From NCBI RefSeq assembly GCF_000400995.2, contig NZ_DF238897.1, forward strand, positions 1 through 64,000: 64,000 bases of DNA, read 5' to 3'. Source of the stretch: Acidovorax sp. MR-S7. GTDB lineage: Bacteria > Pseudomonadota > Gammaproteobacteria > Burkholderiales > Burkholderiaceae_C. The notes beneath the pieces are model-generated. The model saw only the letters and a list, made by a program, of their open reading frames with translations. It searched no databases and was not told the DNA's origin. The position numbers were made by a program, and so were the translations under genes. Within the stretch, counting starts at the first letter, position 1; each line of letters starts with the position of its first letter. Positions 1 through 8,798 of the stretch are shown in pieces.

Positions 1-72
1 TACCATTCAGTTCGGAGACCGCATCTCCGTCAATTGAAGTCCGACCCGTTTACACAAAAATTCGGACACGCC
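1..72. mobile_element. Terminal end of an insertion sequence (probably IS256-like)
   Basis: The first ~72 bases do not fit the chemoreceptor fragment that follows. Read outward they end in GGGCGTGTCCGAATTTTTGT, which resembles the inverted-repeat ends I recall from mutator-type (IS256 family) elements. A small palindrome (CGGAGA, loop, TCTCCG, positions 13-29) sits just inside and could be the transposase gene's terminator. The rest of the element lies left of the window, so family and orientation are inferred. The boundary is placed where chemoreceptor similarity stops (about base 74). Confidence 0.5.
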
Positions 73-245
73 CGGCCCTGGGCATAGAGTTCCGACAGGC
101 CTGTCGCCACGGCCTGCTCGGTGCCGATGTAGCTGTTGAAGTCGTTCTGCGTGCGCACGAGGCCCCACAGGCTGGTTCCCAGTGCAAGGACGAAGAGGCT
201 CGCCGGAGCGACGGCGCAAAGGATCAGACGTGTGGTGAATCTCAT
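30..245 (-). pseudogene. 5' fragment of a methyl-accepting chemotaxis protein, cut by an insertion sequence
   Basis: From the ATG at 243-245 the fragment encodes MRFTTRLILCAVAPASLF..., a short cytoplasmic start, one transmembrane helix (about residues 5-30) and the beginning of a periplasmic four-helix-bundle sensor (ends near ELYAQG). This is the normal N-terminus of Tar-type chemoreceptors of this bacterial family. After residue 57 the reading frame runs into the insertion-sequence end and stops after about 14 foreign residues. The HAMP and signalling domains are missing here, so no functional receptor can be made from this end. A GTG at 267-269 would add eight residues but has no better ribosome site. 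Confidence 0.7.
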
Positions 246-381
246 GGGGAACTGGGGCCAATTTCCCACCGATGGCGGGTCTCAATTCATCATATCGTTA
301 ATTGCGAATATAAGAATTTAGTGTTTCCAAGGAGGAGAAACATAGGACCGCGCAGGCTGGCCCGGCGTGCCGGGTCGCCCA

Positions 382-1088
<707 letters not shown>

Positions 1089-1092
<4 letters not shown>

Positions 1093-1844
1093 GTGGCCTC
1101 CGGCAGTTCGTCGCCCAGGTAGGCGCGGCGCACCTCGGGGTGCTCGCGAATCTCGGCGGGCGTGCCGCTGGCGATCACGCGGCCGAAGACCAGGGTGGAG
1201 ATGCGGTCGGCCAGGCGGAAGACGGCGTCCATGTCGTGTTCCACCAGCAGCAGCGTGGTACTGCCGCGCAGCGATTGCAGCAGCGCCACCATGCGCTCGG
1301 CCTCGTGCGGGCCCATGCCGGCCATGGGTTCGTCGAGCAGCAGCAGTTGCGGCTGCAGCGCCAGCGCCAGGCCCACTTCGAGCTGGCGCTGCTCGCCATG
1401 CGACAGAGCGCCGGCGGGCCGCTGCAACTGCGCGCCCAGGCCCACGCGCTCGGCCACGGCGGCTGCTGCCGCGTAGCGCGCGCGATCGGCCCGCGCCGGG
1501 CGCCAGAAACCCGCGCGCTCACGCGACTGGAGGGCCAGCGCGATGTTGTCCAGCACCGGCAGGCGCTTGAACACGCTGGTGATCTGGTAGGAGCGCACCA
1601 GGCCCCGTTGCGCGCGCGTGTGCATGGGCAGGCCGGTCACCTCCTGCCCCGCGAAGTGGATGCGGCCCGAGGTGGGCGCGAGCGCGCCCGAGAGCTGGTG
1701 GATCAGCGTGGTCTTGCCCGCTCCGTTGGGGCCGATCAGCGCGTGGATCTCGCCCGCTTGCACGGTGAGGCTGGCATGGTCGGTCGCCACCAGCCCGCCG
1801 AAGCGCTTGACGAGGTTGTCGATGCGCAGCAGTTCGCCCGTCAT
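1089..1844 (-). CDS. livG: Branched-chain amino-acid-type ABC transporter, ATP-binding protein LivG
   Basis: This 251-residue protein is the second ATPase of the HAAT importer. Walker A is GPNGAGKTT (~37-45), the signature is the variant LSHGEQRQLEV, and Walker B is LLLLDEPMAGM. The C-terminal region (VFGRVIASGTPAEIREHPEV...) is the LivG-type tail. The start is the ATG at 1842-1844, which overlaps the livM stop by four bases (ATGA); a longer upstream reading frame would run over livM and is rejected. It forms a heterodimer with LivF. Confidence 0.93.
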
Positions 1845-2797
1845 GCGGCGGCTCCCTTGCGCCGCGCCAGGCTCAGCAGGCCGTTGGGTGCCAGGAGCAC
1901 CACGGCGAGCAGCACCGCGCCCAGGCCGAACTGCCAGTGGATGGTGTAGGCCACCAGCACCTCTTCGAGCAGCAGGAACAGCGCCGCGCCCGCCAGCGGG
2001 CCATACAGATGCCCCACGCCGCCCAGGATCACCATCACCAGCAGCATGCCCGACTGGCTCCACTGCAGCATGGAGGGACTGATGAAGCTGCCCTGGTTGG
2101 CCAGCAGCGCCCCCGCCAGCCCGGCGATGGCGCCAGCCAGCGTGAAGGCCGCGAGCTTGTAGCGGTAGACGGGAAAGCCCATGGCCTCCATGCGCGTCTC
2201 GTTCTCGCGGATGCCCTGCAGCGCGTGGCCGAAGCGCGCGTTCAGCAGGCGCCAGAGCGCGAGGAACACCAGCACGGACACGGCCAGCGCCACGTAGTAG
2301 AACTGCGCGTCGTCGGCAAGGTCGATGCCCAGCCCGACGTGCGAGCGCGCGGGCAGCGAAAGTCCGTCCTCACCGCCGTAGGCCTTGAGCGACACCATGA
2401 GGTAGTACAGCATCTGCGCGAAGGCCAGCGTGATCATGATGAAGTACACGCCCTGCGTGCGCAGGCTGACCAGCCCCACAACGCAGGCGCACAGCCCGCC
2501 CGCCACGAACGCCAGCGGCCAGGCCACCCAGGCGGAGGTGATTCCGGCCTGCATGAGAATGCCCGCGGCGTAGGCCCCCACGCCCACGAAGGCCGCGTGG
2601 CCGAAGCTGACCATGCCGCCGAAGCCCAGGATCAGGTTGAGGCTGGTGGCGGCCAGCGCGAACACCAGCACGCGGCTGGCCACGCCCACGTAGAAATCCT
2701 CGCCCAGCGCGCCGGCGATGGTGGGCACCAGGGCCAGCAGTACCAGCAGCGGCACGGCGACGGCGGGGCGCAGCCGGTGGTCCAGAAGAGACGTCAT
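1841..2797 (-). CDS. livM: Branched-chain amino-acid-type ABC transporter, permease LivM
   Basis: This 318-residue inner-membrane permease has about eight to ten hydrophobic segments and the LivM hallmark GFGGMVSFGHAAFVGVGAYA near residue 55. It forms the translocation pore with LivH. The ATG at 2795-2797 (MTSLLDHRL) is chosen because the upstream in-frame stretch is not membrane-like and reads through intergenic sequence. Unlike the other junctions of this operon, livH and livM are 170 bases apart, separated by a hairpin element. Confidence 0.92.
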   Translation of the reverse strand: MTSLLDHRLRPAVAVPLLVLLALVPTIAGALGEDFYVGVASRVLVFALAATSLNLILGFGGMVSFGHAAFVGVGAYAAGILMQAGITSAWVAWPLAFVAGGLCACVVGLVSLRTQGVYFIMITLAFAQMLYYLMVSLKAYGGEDGLSLPARSHVGLGIDLADDAQFYYVALAVSVLVFLALWRLLNARFGHALQGIRENETRMEAMGFPVYRYKLAAFTLAGAIAGLAGALLANQGSFISPSMLQWSQSGMLLVMVILGGVGHLYGPLAGAALFLLLEEVLVAYTIHWQFGLGAVLLAVVLLAPNGLLSLARRKGAAA

Positions 2798-2893
2798 ATC
2801 AGTTATCCATAGCGCTGCGCGCCACCCGCATCGCGTGAAACCGGCGCGGCCCAGGCGCAGGCAGCCGCGCAAGGGCCGCCCCGCCGCGCTGGC

Positions 2894-2966
2894 TGCGTCC
2901 CCCTCCCATAGCGCGAAGCGCGTAGAGAGAGGGGGAAGGCGCGAAGCGACTCAGGGGGTGTTTCAT
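2894..2966. repeat. Intergenic nested-hairpin element between livH and livM
   Basis: An outer stem TCCCCCTC (2898-2905) pairs with GAGGGGGA (2929-2936). Inside it is a tight GCGC-GAA-GCGC hairpin (2911-2921), and a further GGCGCGAAGCGAC run and AGGGGG follow. The sequence interrupts an otherwise overlapping operon. From memory, similar intergenic sequences are common in Comamonadaceae genomes; only one copy is in this window. It could be a mobile palindrome or an mRNA-stability element. Confidence 0.55.
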
Positions 2967-2967
2967 C

Positions 2968-3885
2968 TCAATGCGTAGGGAAAAGGCCCTTGGGCTTCCA
3001 GAACAGCACGGCGGCCATGAGCACGTAGATCAGGATCGAGGCCACGGCCGGCCCGGCGCTGGAGGCCGCCTCCGGCCCCATGAGCTGGCCGAACAGCATG
3101 GGCACCAGCGTGCGCCCCGCCGTATCCACCACGCCCACCAGCAGCGCGCCCAGCAGCGCGCCGCGGATGGAGCCGATGCCGCCGATCACGATGACCACGA
3201 AGGCCAGGATCAGGATGCTCTCGCCCATGCCCACCTGCACGGCCAGCAGCGGGCCCAGCATGCCGCCCGCCACCGCGCACAGGGCCGCGCCCAGCGCGAA
3301 CAGCGCGGTGAACAGGCCGCGCACGTTGGCGCCCATCGCCAGCGCCATCTCGCGGTTGGATGCGCCCGCGCGCACCTGCATGCCCACGCGCGTGCGCGTG
3401 ACCAGCAGGTACAGCAGCAGCGCCACTGCCAGCCCGACGCCGATGATGAAGAGCCGGTAGGCCGGGTACGAGAAGCCCGGCAGCAGCTCCACCGGCCCCG
3501 CCAGCGACGCGGGCGGGTTGAGCGGCACGGGCTGCGAGCCCCAGACCATGCGCACCGCCTCGTTGGCCATGAGCAGGATGGCGAAGGTGCCCAGCACCTG
3601 CGAGAGGTGGTCGCGCTGGTACAGGCGCCGCAGCAAGGTCACCTCCAGCAGCACGCCGACCGCCGCCGTGGCGGCGATGCCCGCAGCCAGCCCAACCCAG
3701 AACGAGCCCGAGGCCGCCGCGCAGGTGGCGATGAGGTACGCGCCCACCATGTAGAGCGAGCCGTGCGCGAGGTTGATCATGTCCATGATGCCGAACACCA
3801 GCGTCAGCCCCGCTGCCAGCAGGAAGAGCATCAGGCCGAACTGCAGGCCGTTGAGGGCCTGCTCCAGCACCAGGATGCCCGTCAT
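2968..3885 (-). CDS. livH: Branched-chain amino-acid-type ABC transporter, permease LivH
   Basis: This 305-residue inner-membrane permease is rich in hydrophobic helices, with the LivH hallmark FGIMDMINLAHGSLYMVGAY near residue 35 and GGIGSIRGALLGALLVG near the C-terminal third. It pairs with LivM. The ATG at 3883-3885 overlaps the stop of the binding-protein gene (ATGA), which supports this start over an upstream in-frame ATG (3898-3900) lying inside that gene. Confidence 0.93.
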   Translation of the reverse strand: MTGILVLEQALNGLQFGLMLFLLAAGLTLVFGIMDMINLAHGSLYMVGAYLIATCAAASGSFWVGLAAGIAATAAVGVLLEVTLLRRLYQRDHLSQVLGTFAILLMANEAVRMVWGSQPVPLNPPASLAGPVELLPGFSYPAYRLFIIGVGLAVALLLYLLVTRTRVGMQVRAGASNREMALAMGANVRGLFTALFALGAALCAVAGGMLGPLLAVQVGMGESILILAFVVIVIGGIGSIRGALLGALLVGVVDTAGRTLVPMLFGQLMGPEAASSAGPAVASILIYVLMAAVLFWKPKGLFPTH

Positions 3886-5069
3886 GCGGGCATCTTGCAT
3901 TCAGACGCGTAGGCGTCGCCGTGGTTCTTGAAGATGGGCGCCACCGTGCGGTTGGTGATGCGCCCCTGGCTGTCCTTGGTGATCACGCGCAGGTAGTAGT
4001 CCTGGACGGGGAACTGGTTGGGGCCGAACTTGAACGGGCCGCGCACCGAGTCGAACTTCGCCGCCTTGAGCGCGCGGCGCACGGCTTCCTTGTCGGCCAG
4101 GTTGCCCTTCACGTCGCGCACGGCGGCGTCGATCAGGCGCGCCGCATCGTAGCCCTGCGAGGCGTAGAGCGTGGGCAGGCGGCCGTATTCCTTCTGGAAG
4201 TCGGCCACGAAGCGCTTGTTGGCCGGGTTGTCCAGGTCGTGCGCCCACTGCGAGGTGTTGAACATGCCCAGCATGGGCTCGCCCACGGCGCGGATCACGT
4301 CCTCGTCGGCCGAGAAGCCGGGGCCGTACAGCGTCATGTCCTTGGACAGGCCGGCGCCCACGAACTGCTTGATGAAGTTCACGCCCAGGCCGCCGGGCAG
4401 GAAGATGTAGACCGCATCGGCGCCCGAGGCGCGCATCTTCGACAGCTCGGCACCGTAGTCGAGCTGCGACAGCGGCGTGTACATCTCCAGCGCGATCTCG
4501 CCCTTGAAGTAGCGCTTGAAGCCCGCCAGCGCGTCCTTGCCCGCCGGGTAGTTGGGCGCGAGCAGAGCGACCTTCTTCGCGCCCTTGTCCTGCGCCGTCT
4601 GGCCGGCGGCCTCGTGCTGGTTGTCGTTCTGGTAGGAGGCGCTGAAGAAATACGGGTTGCACTGCGCGCCCGCGAGCTGCGAGGGGCCGGCGTTGGCGCT
4701 GATGTAGAAGGTCTTGGACTGGAACACCGGCTGGCCCACGGCCAGCATGACGTTGGAGAAGACGATGCCGGTCATGAAGTCGACCTTGTCGCGCTTGACC
4801 ATGCGGTCGGCCGTCTGCTTGGCCGCGTCGGGGCTCTGCTGGTCGTCGGCCACGATGACCTCGGCCGGCAGGCCGCCGAGCTTGCCGCCGTTCTGCTTCA
4901 CGGCGAGCTGGAAGGCATCGCGGATGTCCACGCCCAGCCCGGCGCCCGGCCCAGAGAGCGTGCTGAGCAGGCCGATCTTCACCTTGTCGGCGGCCTGCGC
5001 GGTGGCGGCCAGGCACAGGGCGGCGGTGGCCACAACGGCCAGGCGCAGGGGGGCGGGGGGCTTGCTCAT
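3882..5069 (-). CDS. Periplasmic branched-chain amino-acid-type substrate-binding protein
   Basis: This is a 395-residue LivJ/LivK-like (Peripla_BP_6) receptor. Residues 1-26 are a signal peptide with a hydrophobic core and an AQA-A cleavage site. The mature start DKVKIGLLSTLSGPGAGLG is the classic first lobe of HAAT receptors. It is the first gene of the operon followed by livH, livM, livG and livF, so it delivers ligand to that permease. The ligand cannot be assigned from sequence; family members bind amino acids, amides or aromatic acids. Confidence 0.9.
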   Translation of the reverse strand: MSKPPAPLRLAVVATAALCLAATAQAADKVKIGLLSTLSGPGAGLGVDIRDAFQLAVKQNGGKLGGLPAEVIVADDQQSPDAAKQTADRMVKRDKVDFMTGIVFSNVMLAVGQPVFQSKTFYISANAGPSQLAGAQCNPYFFSASYQNDNQHEAAGQTAQDKGAKKVALLAPNYPAGKDALAGFKRYFKGEIALEMYTPLSQLDYGAELSKMRASGADAVYIFLPGGLGVNFIKQFVGAGLSKDMTLYGPGFSADEDVIRAVGEPMLGMFNTSQWAHDLDNPANKRFVADFQKEYGRLPTLYASQGYDAARLIDAAVRDVKGNLADKEAVRRALKAAKFDSVRGPFKFGPNQFPVQDYYLRVITKDSQGRITNRTVAPIFKNHGDAYASECKMPA

Positions 5070-5201
5070 GCGGGATGCTCCTGAAAACTCGGGGTCGTAA
5101 GTGGGCGTAAAACGCCGTAGCTTACCGGTGGTTGCAGGCGGGGCAGGAAAAAAGCGCGCTACCTGCGCGCCACACCGGCGTGGCTGCCGGCCTGGAAAAT
5201 C

Positions 5202-5256
5202 TGTATGAAATCGGCCTCCAGCGCTTGCCAGTCAAGCGCAAGCAGCTACTTTTTTT
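5202..5256 (+). repeat. Dispersed hairpin repeat, copy A
   Basis: GGCCTCCAGCGCTTG, CCAGT, then CAAGCGCAAGCAGCTA: GCGCTTG (5221-5227) pairs with CAAGCGC (5233-5239). It lies in the spacer between the divergent ABC binding protein and the SPOR gene and is followed by a run of seven T. It is the best full-length forward copy of the window-wide family (other copies at 8059, 8751, 17446, 19745, 21570, 41651, 43953, 53313 and 63329). Confidence 0.8.
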
Positions 5257-5279
5257 GACAGTCGTGCCAGAATGCGCGC

Positions 5280-6401
5280 ATGCAAGCCCGCCCCGCCTAT
5301 GCGGCGCACGCCGCAGCGCCGCCCCGCCCCGAACCGCAAGACACCAGCGTCGCGCAGTCGCTGTACCGGGCCGCGCTGGGCCCCGTGAATGTGGCGCACT
5401 ATCTGGCCGCCTTCGAACGGCTGGACGCGACGGGCCGCGTGCTGCCCGGCTGGAACACGGCGGCCGCGCTGTGTCCGCTGGGCTGGCTGGCGTTCCGCCG
5501 CCTGTGGCGGGCGGCGCTGGTGTACCTGGCGGCGCTGGCGGCGGCCGCGCTGCTGCTGTTCACGGCCGGGCACCAATGGCTGGCGCTGCCGCCGCCGATG
5601 CTGGCGGGCCTGGCGCTGGCCGGGCTGCTGGTGGCGTGCGGGCTGCCGGGACTGTATGGCGACGCGCTGCTGCATGCCGACGTGCGGCGGCGGATCGACC
5701 GCGCGGTGGCGTCCGCGCCCACCCTGCGCGAGGCGATGGACCTGCTGGACCGCCAGGCCAGCAGCCGGCGGCGGCTGGCCTGGACGGCGGCGCTGGGCGG
5801 AGCGCTGTTGCTGGCGGCGGCGGTGGCCTGGGCCCTGTTCCAACGCGGTGTGCCGCCAGCGGGCGAAGCCCAGGGACAGGCGCCGGCCCTGCCGCCCCCG
5901 CAGCCTCCCGCCCGTCAGGCCGAACGCATGGATGCCTTGCCCATGCCGTCCGGCACGCCGGTGGCCGATGCGGCCGCCGTGCCGCCGCCGCAGGCAGAGA
6001 GCGGCAGCGGCGCGGCGCCGGAGCCCGCCGTGCCTGCGGCGGTGGTGGACGCCGCGCCTGCGCCCCCGGTGCAGGAGACGCTCCCCGCACCCGTGGCGCA
6101 GCCCGCGTCTGCGTTGGCTCCCGCCAAGCGCGCTGTGCCGCCTGCCAGGCAGACGCAGGCGGCGGCGCAGCGCAAGCTCTACATCAACGTGGGCCTGTTC
6201 GCGGACCCGGCCAACGCCCGCCGCGCGCATGCGCGGCTGCGCCAGGCCGGGCTGCCATCCACCGTGCAGTCCGTGGCGCGCGCCGACGGCCGGCGGCTGC
6301 AGCGCGTGCGGGTGGGGCCGTTCGCCTCGGCGGCGCAGGCCAACGCGGCGGCGGCGCAGGTGCGCACGCTGGGGTTGGACGCGGCGGCGGCCGTGGAGTA
6401 G
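5280..6401 (+). CDS. SPOR-domain membrane protein
   Basis: This 373-residue protein has two to three transmembrane helices (about residues 75-120, then 165-185), a long Pro/Ala-rich periplasmic linker (190-295) and a C-terminal SPOR domain (about 298-373: LYINVGLFADPANARRAHAR..., RVRVGPFASAAQA). SPOR domains bind glycan strands stripped of stem peptides at division sites, so a role at the septal cell wall is likely. The N-terminal 70 residues contain a conserved-looking soluble part (SLYRAALGPVNVAHYLAAFERLD) seen before the helices; I cannot name it. A hairpin terminator follows. Confidence 0.8.
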   Translation: MQARPAYAAHAAAPPRPEPQDTSVAQSLYRAALGPVNVAHYLAAFERLDATGRVLPGWNTAAALCPLGWLAFRRLWRAALVYLAALAAAALLLFTAGHQWLALPPPMLAGLALAGLLVACGLPGLYGDALLHADVRRRIDRAVASAPTLREAMDLLDRQASSRRRLAWTAALGGALLLAAAVAWALFQRGVPPAGEAQGQAPALPPPQPPARQAERMDALPMPSGTPVADAAAVPPPQAESGSGAAPEPAVPAAVVDAAPAPPVQETLPAPVAQPASALAPAKRAVPPARQTQAAAQRKLYINVGLFADPANARRAHARLRQAGLPSTVQSVARADGRRLQRVRVGPFASAAQANAAAAQVRTLGLDAAAAVE

Positions 6402-6444
6402 ACGGGCCGGGGGCGTTACCTATCGTGACGGCGGCGGCGCACAC

Positions 6445-6468
6445 GCCGCGCTAAGGTGCGGCTTTTTT
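6445..6468 (+). terminator. Rho-independent terminator after the SPOR gene
   Basis: Stem GCCGC (6445-6449) with GCGGC (6458-6462), followed immediately by six T. It separates the SPOR gene from the small lipoprotein gene. Confidence 0.6.
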
Positions 6469-6486
6469 CATCGGGAGGATGTGACT

Positions 6487-6819
6487 ATGCGCAAGATTTC
6501 CTGGGCGGCGGCGGCCGCCGCGGCGGCGTTGGCACTGGTATCGGGCTGCTCGTCGGTGGGCCCGGCGGCAACGCCCGCGCCGCCGCCGATCGGCGCGAGC
6601 ACCGCGCCCGTGGGCGGCACGTGCGACACGCAGGCCGCGCAGTGGGCGCTGGGCAAGAACGGCACGGCCAAGGTGCTGGAGGAGGCGCGCGTGCGCGCCG
6701 GCGCCCGCATGGCCCGCGTGTTGCACAAGGGCCAGCCGGTCACGATGGAGTTCGACGCCCAGCGGTTGAACCTGGAGGTGGACGGCAGCGGCAAGATCAC
6801 CGCCGCGCGCTGCGGCTAA
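6487..6819 (+). CDS. I78-like small lipoprotein (putative protease inhibitor)
   Basis: This 110-residue protein has a lipoprotein signal (LALVSGCSS, lipobox Cys at ~21). The mature part matches the pattern of the I78 inhibitor family as I know it: Cys near residue 40, an ALGKNG helix start, ARVRAG, ARVLHKGQPVTMEFDAQRLNL and a final ARCG. I78 proteins include inhibitors of serine proteases, but many bacterial members are untested. GGGAGG lies upstream of the ATG. hemW converges from the other strand with one base between the stops. Confidence 0.65.
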   Translation: MRKISWAAAAAAAALALVSGCSSVGPAATPAPPPIGASTAPVGGTCDTQAAQWALGKNGTAKVLEEARVRAGARMARVLHKGQPVTMEFDAQRLNLEVDGSGKITAARCG

Positions 6820-6820
6820 A

Positions 6821-8044
6821 TCAATCCCCGAGGAACAGCGACTGCAGGTCGCTGAGGAAATCGAAGCCGCGCTCGGTGGGGCGTACCCGCTCCATGTCGC
6901 GCTCGACGAGGCCCCGTGCCTCGGCCTCCTGCAGCCCCTGGGCGATGGCCGTGAGCGGCAGCCCCGTGCGGGCGGTGAAGTCCTGCAGCGCGAAGCCTTC
7001 GCGCAGGCGCAGCGCATTCAGCATGAACTCGAACGGCAGGTCGGCGCGGCGCACCTCGTCGTCCTGGGCGATGGCCTGGCCGGCCAGCGCGCCCTGCATG
7101 TAGCGCTGCGGGTCGCGCAGGCGCACCTGCCGCACGATGCGGTGCGCGAAGCTCAGCTTGCTGTGCGCGCCCGCGCCGATGCCCAGATAGTCGCCGAACT
7201 GCCAGTAGTTGGTGTTGTGCAGGCACGGGTGACCTTCGCGCGCATAGGCTGAGACTTCGTAGCGCCGCAGGCCGTGCTGGGCCGTCAGCTCGGTGATGCG
7301 GTCGAGCATGGCGTAGGCCGTGTCCTCCTCGGGCAGCGGCGGCGGGTGCTTGGCGAACCAGGTGTTGGGCTCCACGGTCAGGTGGTAGATGGACAGGTGC
7401 GGCGGCGCGAGCGCGAGCGCGGTGCGCACCTCCTGCTCCAGTCCGTCCAGCGTCTGGCCGGGCAGGGCGTACATGAGGTCGAGGTTGAAGGTGTCGAACG
7501 ACGCGGCGGCTTCCTCCACGGCGGCCAGGGCCTGGGCGCGGTCGTGCACGCGGCCGATGGCCTGCAGGTGCCGGTCGTCGAAGCTCTGCACGCCGATGGA
7601 CAGGCGCGTGACGCCCGCGCCGCGGTAGGCGCGGAAGCGCTCCTTCTCGAAGGTGCCGGGGTTGGCCTCCAGCGTGACTTCGCAGCCCGCGTCGAGCCGC
7701 AGGCGCGCGCGGATGTCGGCCAGCAGCCGGTCGATGGCCTCGGGCGCGAACAGGCTGGGCGTGCCGCCGCCGATGAAGATGCTGTGCACCGTGCGGCCCC
7801 AGACGAGGGGCAGGGCGGCTTCGAGGTCGGCCACCAGCGCGTCGAGGTAGCGGGCGGCGGGCACGTCGCCGCGCGCCTCGTGCGAGTTGAAGTCGCAGTA
7901 GGGGCACTTGCGCAGGCACCAGGGAATGTGCACATACAGCGACAGCGGCGGCAGGCTGGACAGCTGCAGCAGGCCGGGGCGCATGTAGTGCTGCACGTCG
8001 CGCGGGGGCAGGGACTGCGGCGCAGTGACGATGGGGACGGTCAT
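6821..8044 (-). CDS. hemW: Heme chaperone HemW (radical SAM, formerly 'HemN-like')
   Basis: This 407-residue radical SAM protein has its cluster motif at C43-LRK-C47-PY-C50, followed by IGGGTPSLF and the HemW C-terminal domain (GAHSKLSF, FEFMLNALRLREGF). True coproporphyrinogen dehydrogenases have a further cysteine after the motif (CxxxCxxCxC); here Phe follows, so HemW is preferred. HemW delivers heme to respiratory membrane proteins. The first ~28 residues are less conserved; an internal ATG (MRPGLLQL) is an alternative start. Confidence 0.88.
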   Translation of the reverse strand: MTVPIVTAPQSLPPRDVQHYMRPGLLQLSSLPPLSLYVHIPWCLRKCPYCDFNSHEARGDVPAARYLDALVADLEAALPLVWGRTVHSIFIGGGTPSLFAPEAIDRLLADIRARLRLDAGCEVTLEANPGTFEKERFRAYRGAGVTRLSIGVQSFDDRHLQAIGRVHDRAQALAAVEEAAASFDTFNLDLMYALPGQTLDGLEQEVRTALALAPPHLSIYHLTVEPNTWFAKHPPPLPEEDTAYAMLDRITELTAQHGLRRYEVSAYAREGHPCLHNTNYWQFGDYLGIGAGAHSKLSFAHRIVRQVRLRDPQRYMQGALAGQAIAQDDEVRRADLPFEFMLNALRLREGFALQDFTARTGLPLTAIAQGLQEAEARGLVERDMERVRPTERGFDFLSDLQSLFLGD

Positions 8045-8058
8045 CGGGCTCTCAAAAC

Positions 8059-8143
8059 CATAGCTGGCTGCGCTTGTTCAGCAAGGGTTTGCATAGGAAA
8101 ACCATGCGAATCCCTTGGGTAGAAAGCGCAAGCAGCTCTTTTT
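8059..8143. repeat. Dispersed hairpin repeat, copy B, with expanded loop
   Basis: The left arm AGCTGGCTGCGCTTG (8062-8076) and right arm AAGCGCAAGCAGCT (8123-8136) are near-inverted copies of the family arm AAGCGCAAGCAGCT. About 46 bases lie between them, where other copies have 3-7. It fills the gap between hemW and rdgB (both minus) and abuts the rdgB stop. Confidence 0.6.
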
Positions 8144-8749
8144 TCATAGCCAATGCGTGCGGATCAGCGCCAGCATCTGCTGCGCGGAGCGGCCGCGGTG
8201 GCTGTGGGCGTTCTTCACCTCGGTGGGCAGCTCGGCGAAGGTCTTGCCGAATTCGGGGATGAGCATCACCGGGTCGAAGCCGAAGCCGCCCGCGCCGCGC
8301 GGCGCGCGCGAGATCTCGCCGGCCACGCGGCCCACGGCGATCAGCGGCTCGGGGTCCTGCGGGCTGCGCACGGCGACTAGGGTGCTGACCATGGCGGCGC
8401 GGCGGTCGTCGATGCCTTCCATCTGCTCGATCAGCGCGCGCACGTTGTTGGCGTCGCCCTTCTCATAGCCGAACTGCGTGGCGTAGTAGGCCGTCTGCAC
8501 GCCGGGCAGGCCGCCAAAGGCGTGGATGCACAGGCCCGCGTCGTCGGCCAGCGCGGGCAGGCCGGTGTGCGCGCAGGCGTAGCGCGCCTTGGCCAGCGCG
8601 TTCTCGACGAAGGTGTGGAACGGCTCCTCGGCCTCGCCCACGCCCAGTGCGCCCTGCGCGATGAGCTGCACGCCCAGCGGCGCCAGCATGGTTTGCAGCT
8701 CGGCGAGCTTGCCCTTGTTGTTGGATGCAAGAACGAGTTTCATGGTCAT
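8144..8749 (-). CDS. rdgB: dITP/XTP pyrophosphatase RdgB
   Basis: This 201-residue house-cleaning nucleotidase (RdgB/HAM1) hydrolyses dITP and XTP to the monophosphates and keeps deaminated purines out of DNA. Motifs are SNNKGKL (residues 9-15), a catalytic Asp pair in ALADDAGLCI, GLPGVQT, and GFGFDPVM near residue 155. The ATG at 8747-8749 has AGAGG five bases upstream; the second ATG (MKLVLASN) is an alternative start. It lies between repeat copies B and C and probably forms an operon with rph and hemW. Confidence 0.9.
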   Translation of the reverse strand: MTMKLVLASNNKGKLAELQTMLAPLGVQLIAQGALGVGEAEEPFHTFVENALAKARYACAHTGLPALADDAGLCIHAFGGLPGVQTAYYATQFGYEKGDANNVRALIEQMEGIDDRRAAMVSTLVAVRSPQDPEPLIAVGRVAGEISRAPRGAGGFGFDPVMLIPEFGKTFAELPTEVKNAHSHRGRSAQQMLALIRTHWL

Positions 8750-8750
8750 T

Positions 8751-8798
8751 TTGGCCTCTGGCGCTTGCTAGGAAAGCGCTGGCAGCTATTAATTTTGA
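8751..8798 (+). repeat. Dispersed hairpin repeat, copy C
   Basis: TTGGCCTCTGGCGCTTG, CTAGG, AAAGCGCTGGCAGCTATTAA, in forward orientation. It fills the gap between rph and rdgB. The TTA at 8789-8791 in its tail is the stop codon (TAA on the minus strand) of rph, so the repeat overlaps the end of that gene. Confidence 0.75.

Noticed and set aside
5255-5290. TTGACA as -35 of a promoter for the SPOR gene
   Set aside because: No -10 sequence lies at 16-18 bases; the ATG itself falls there.
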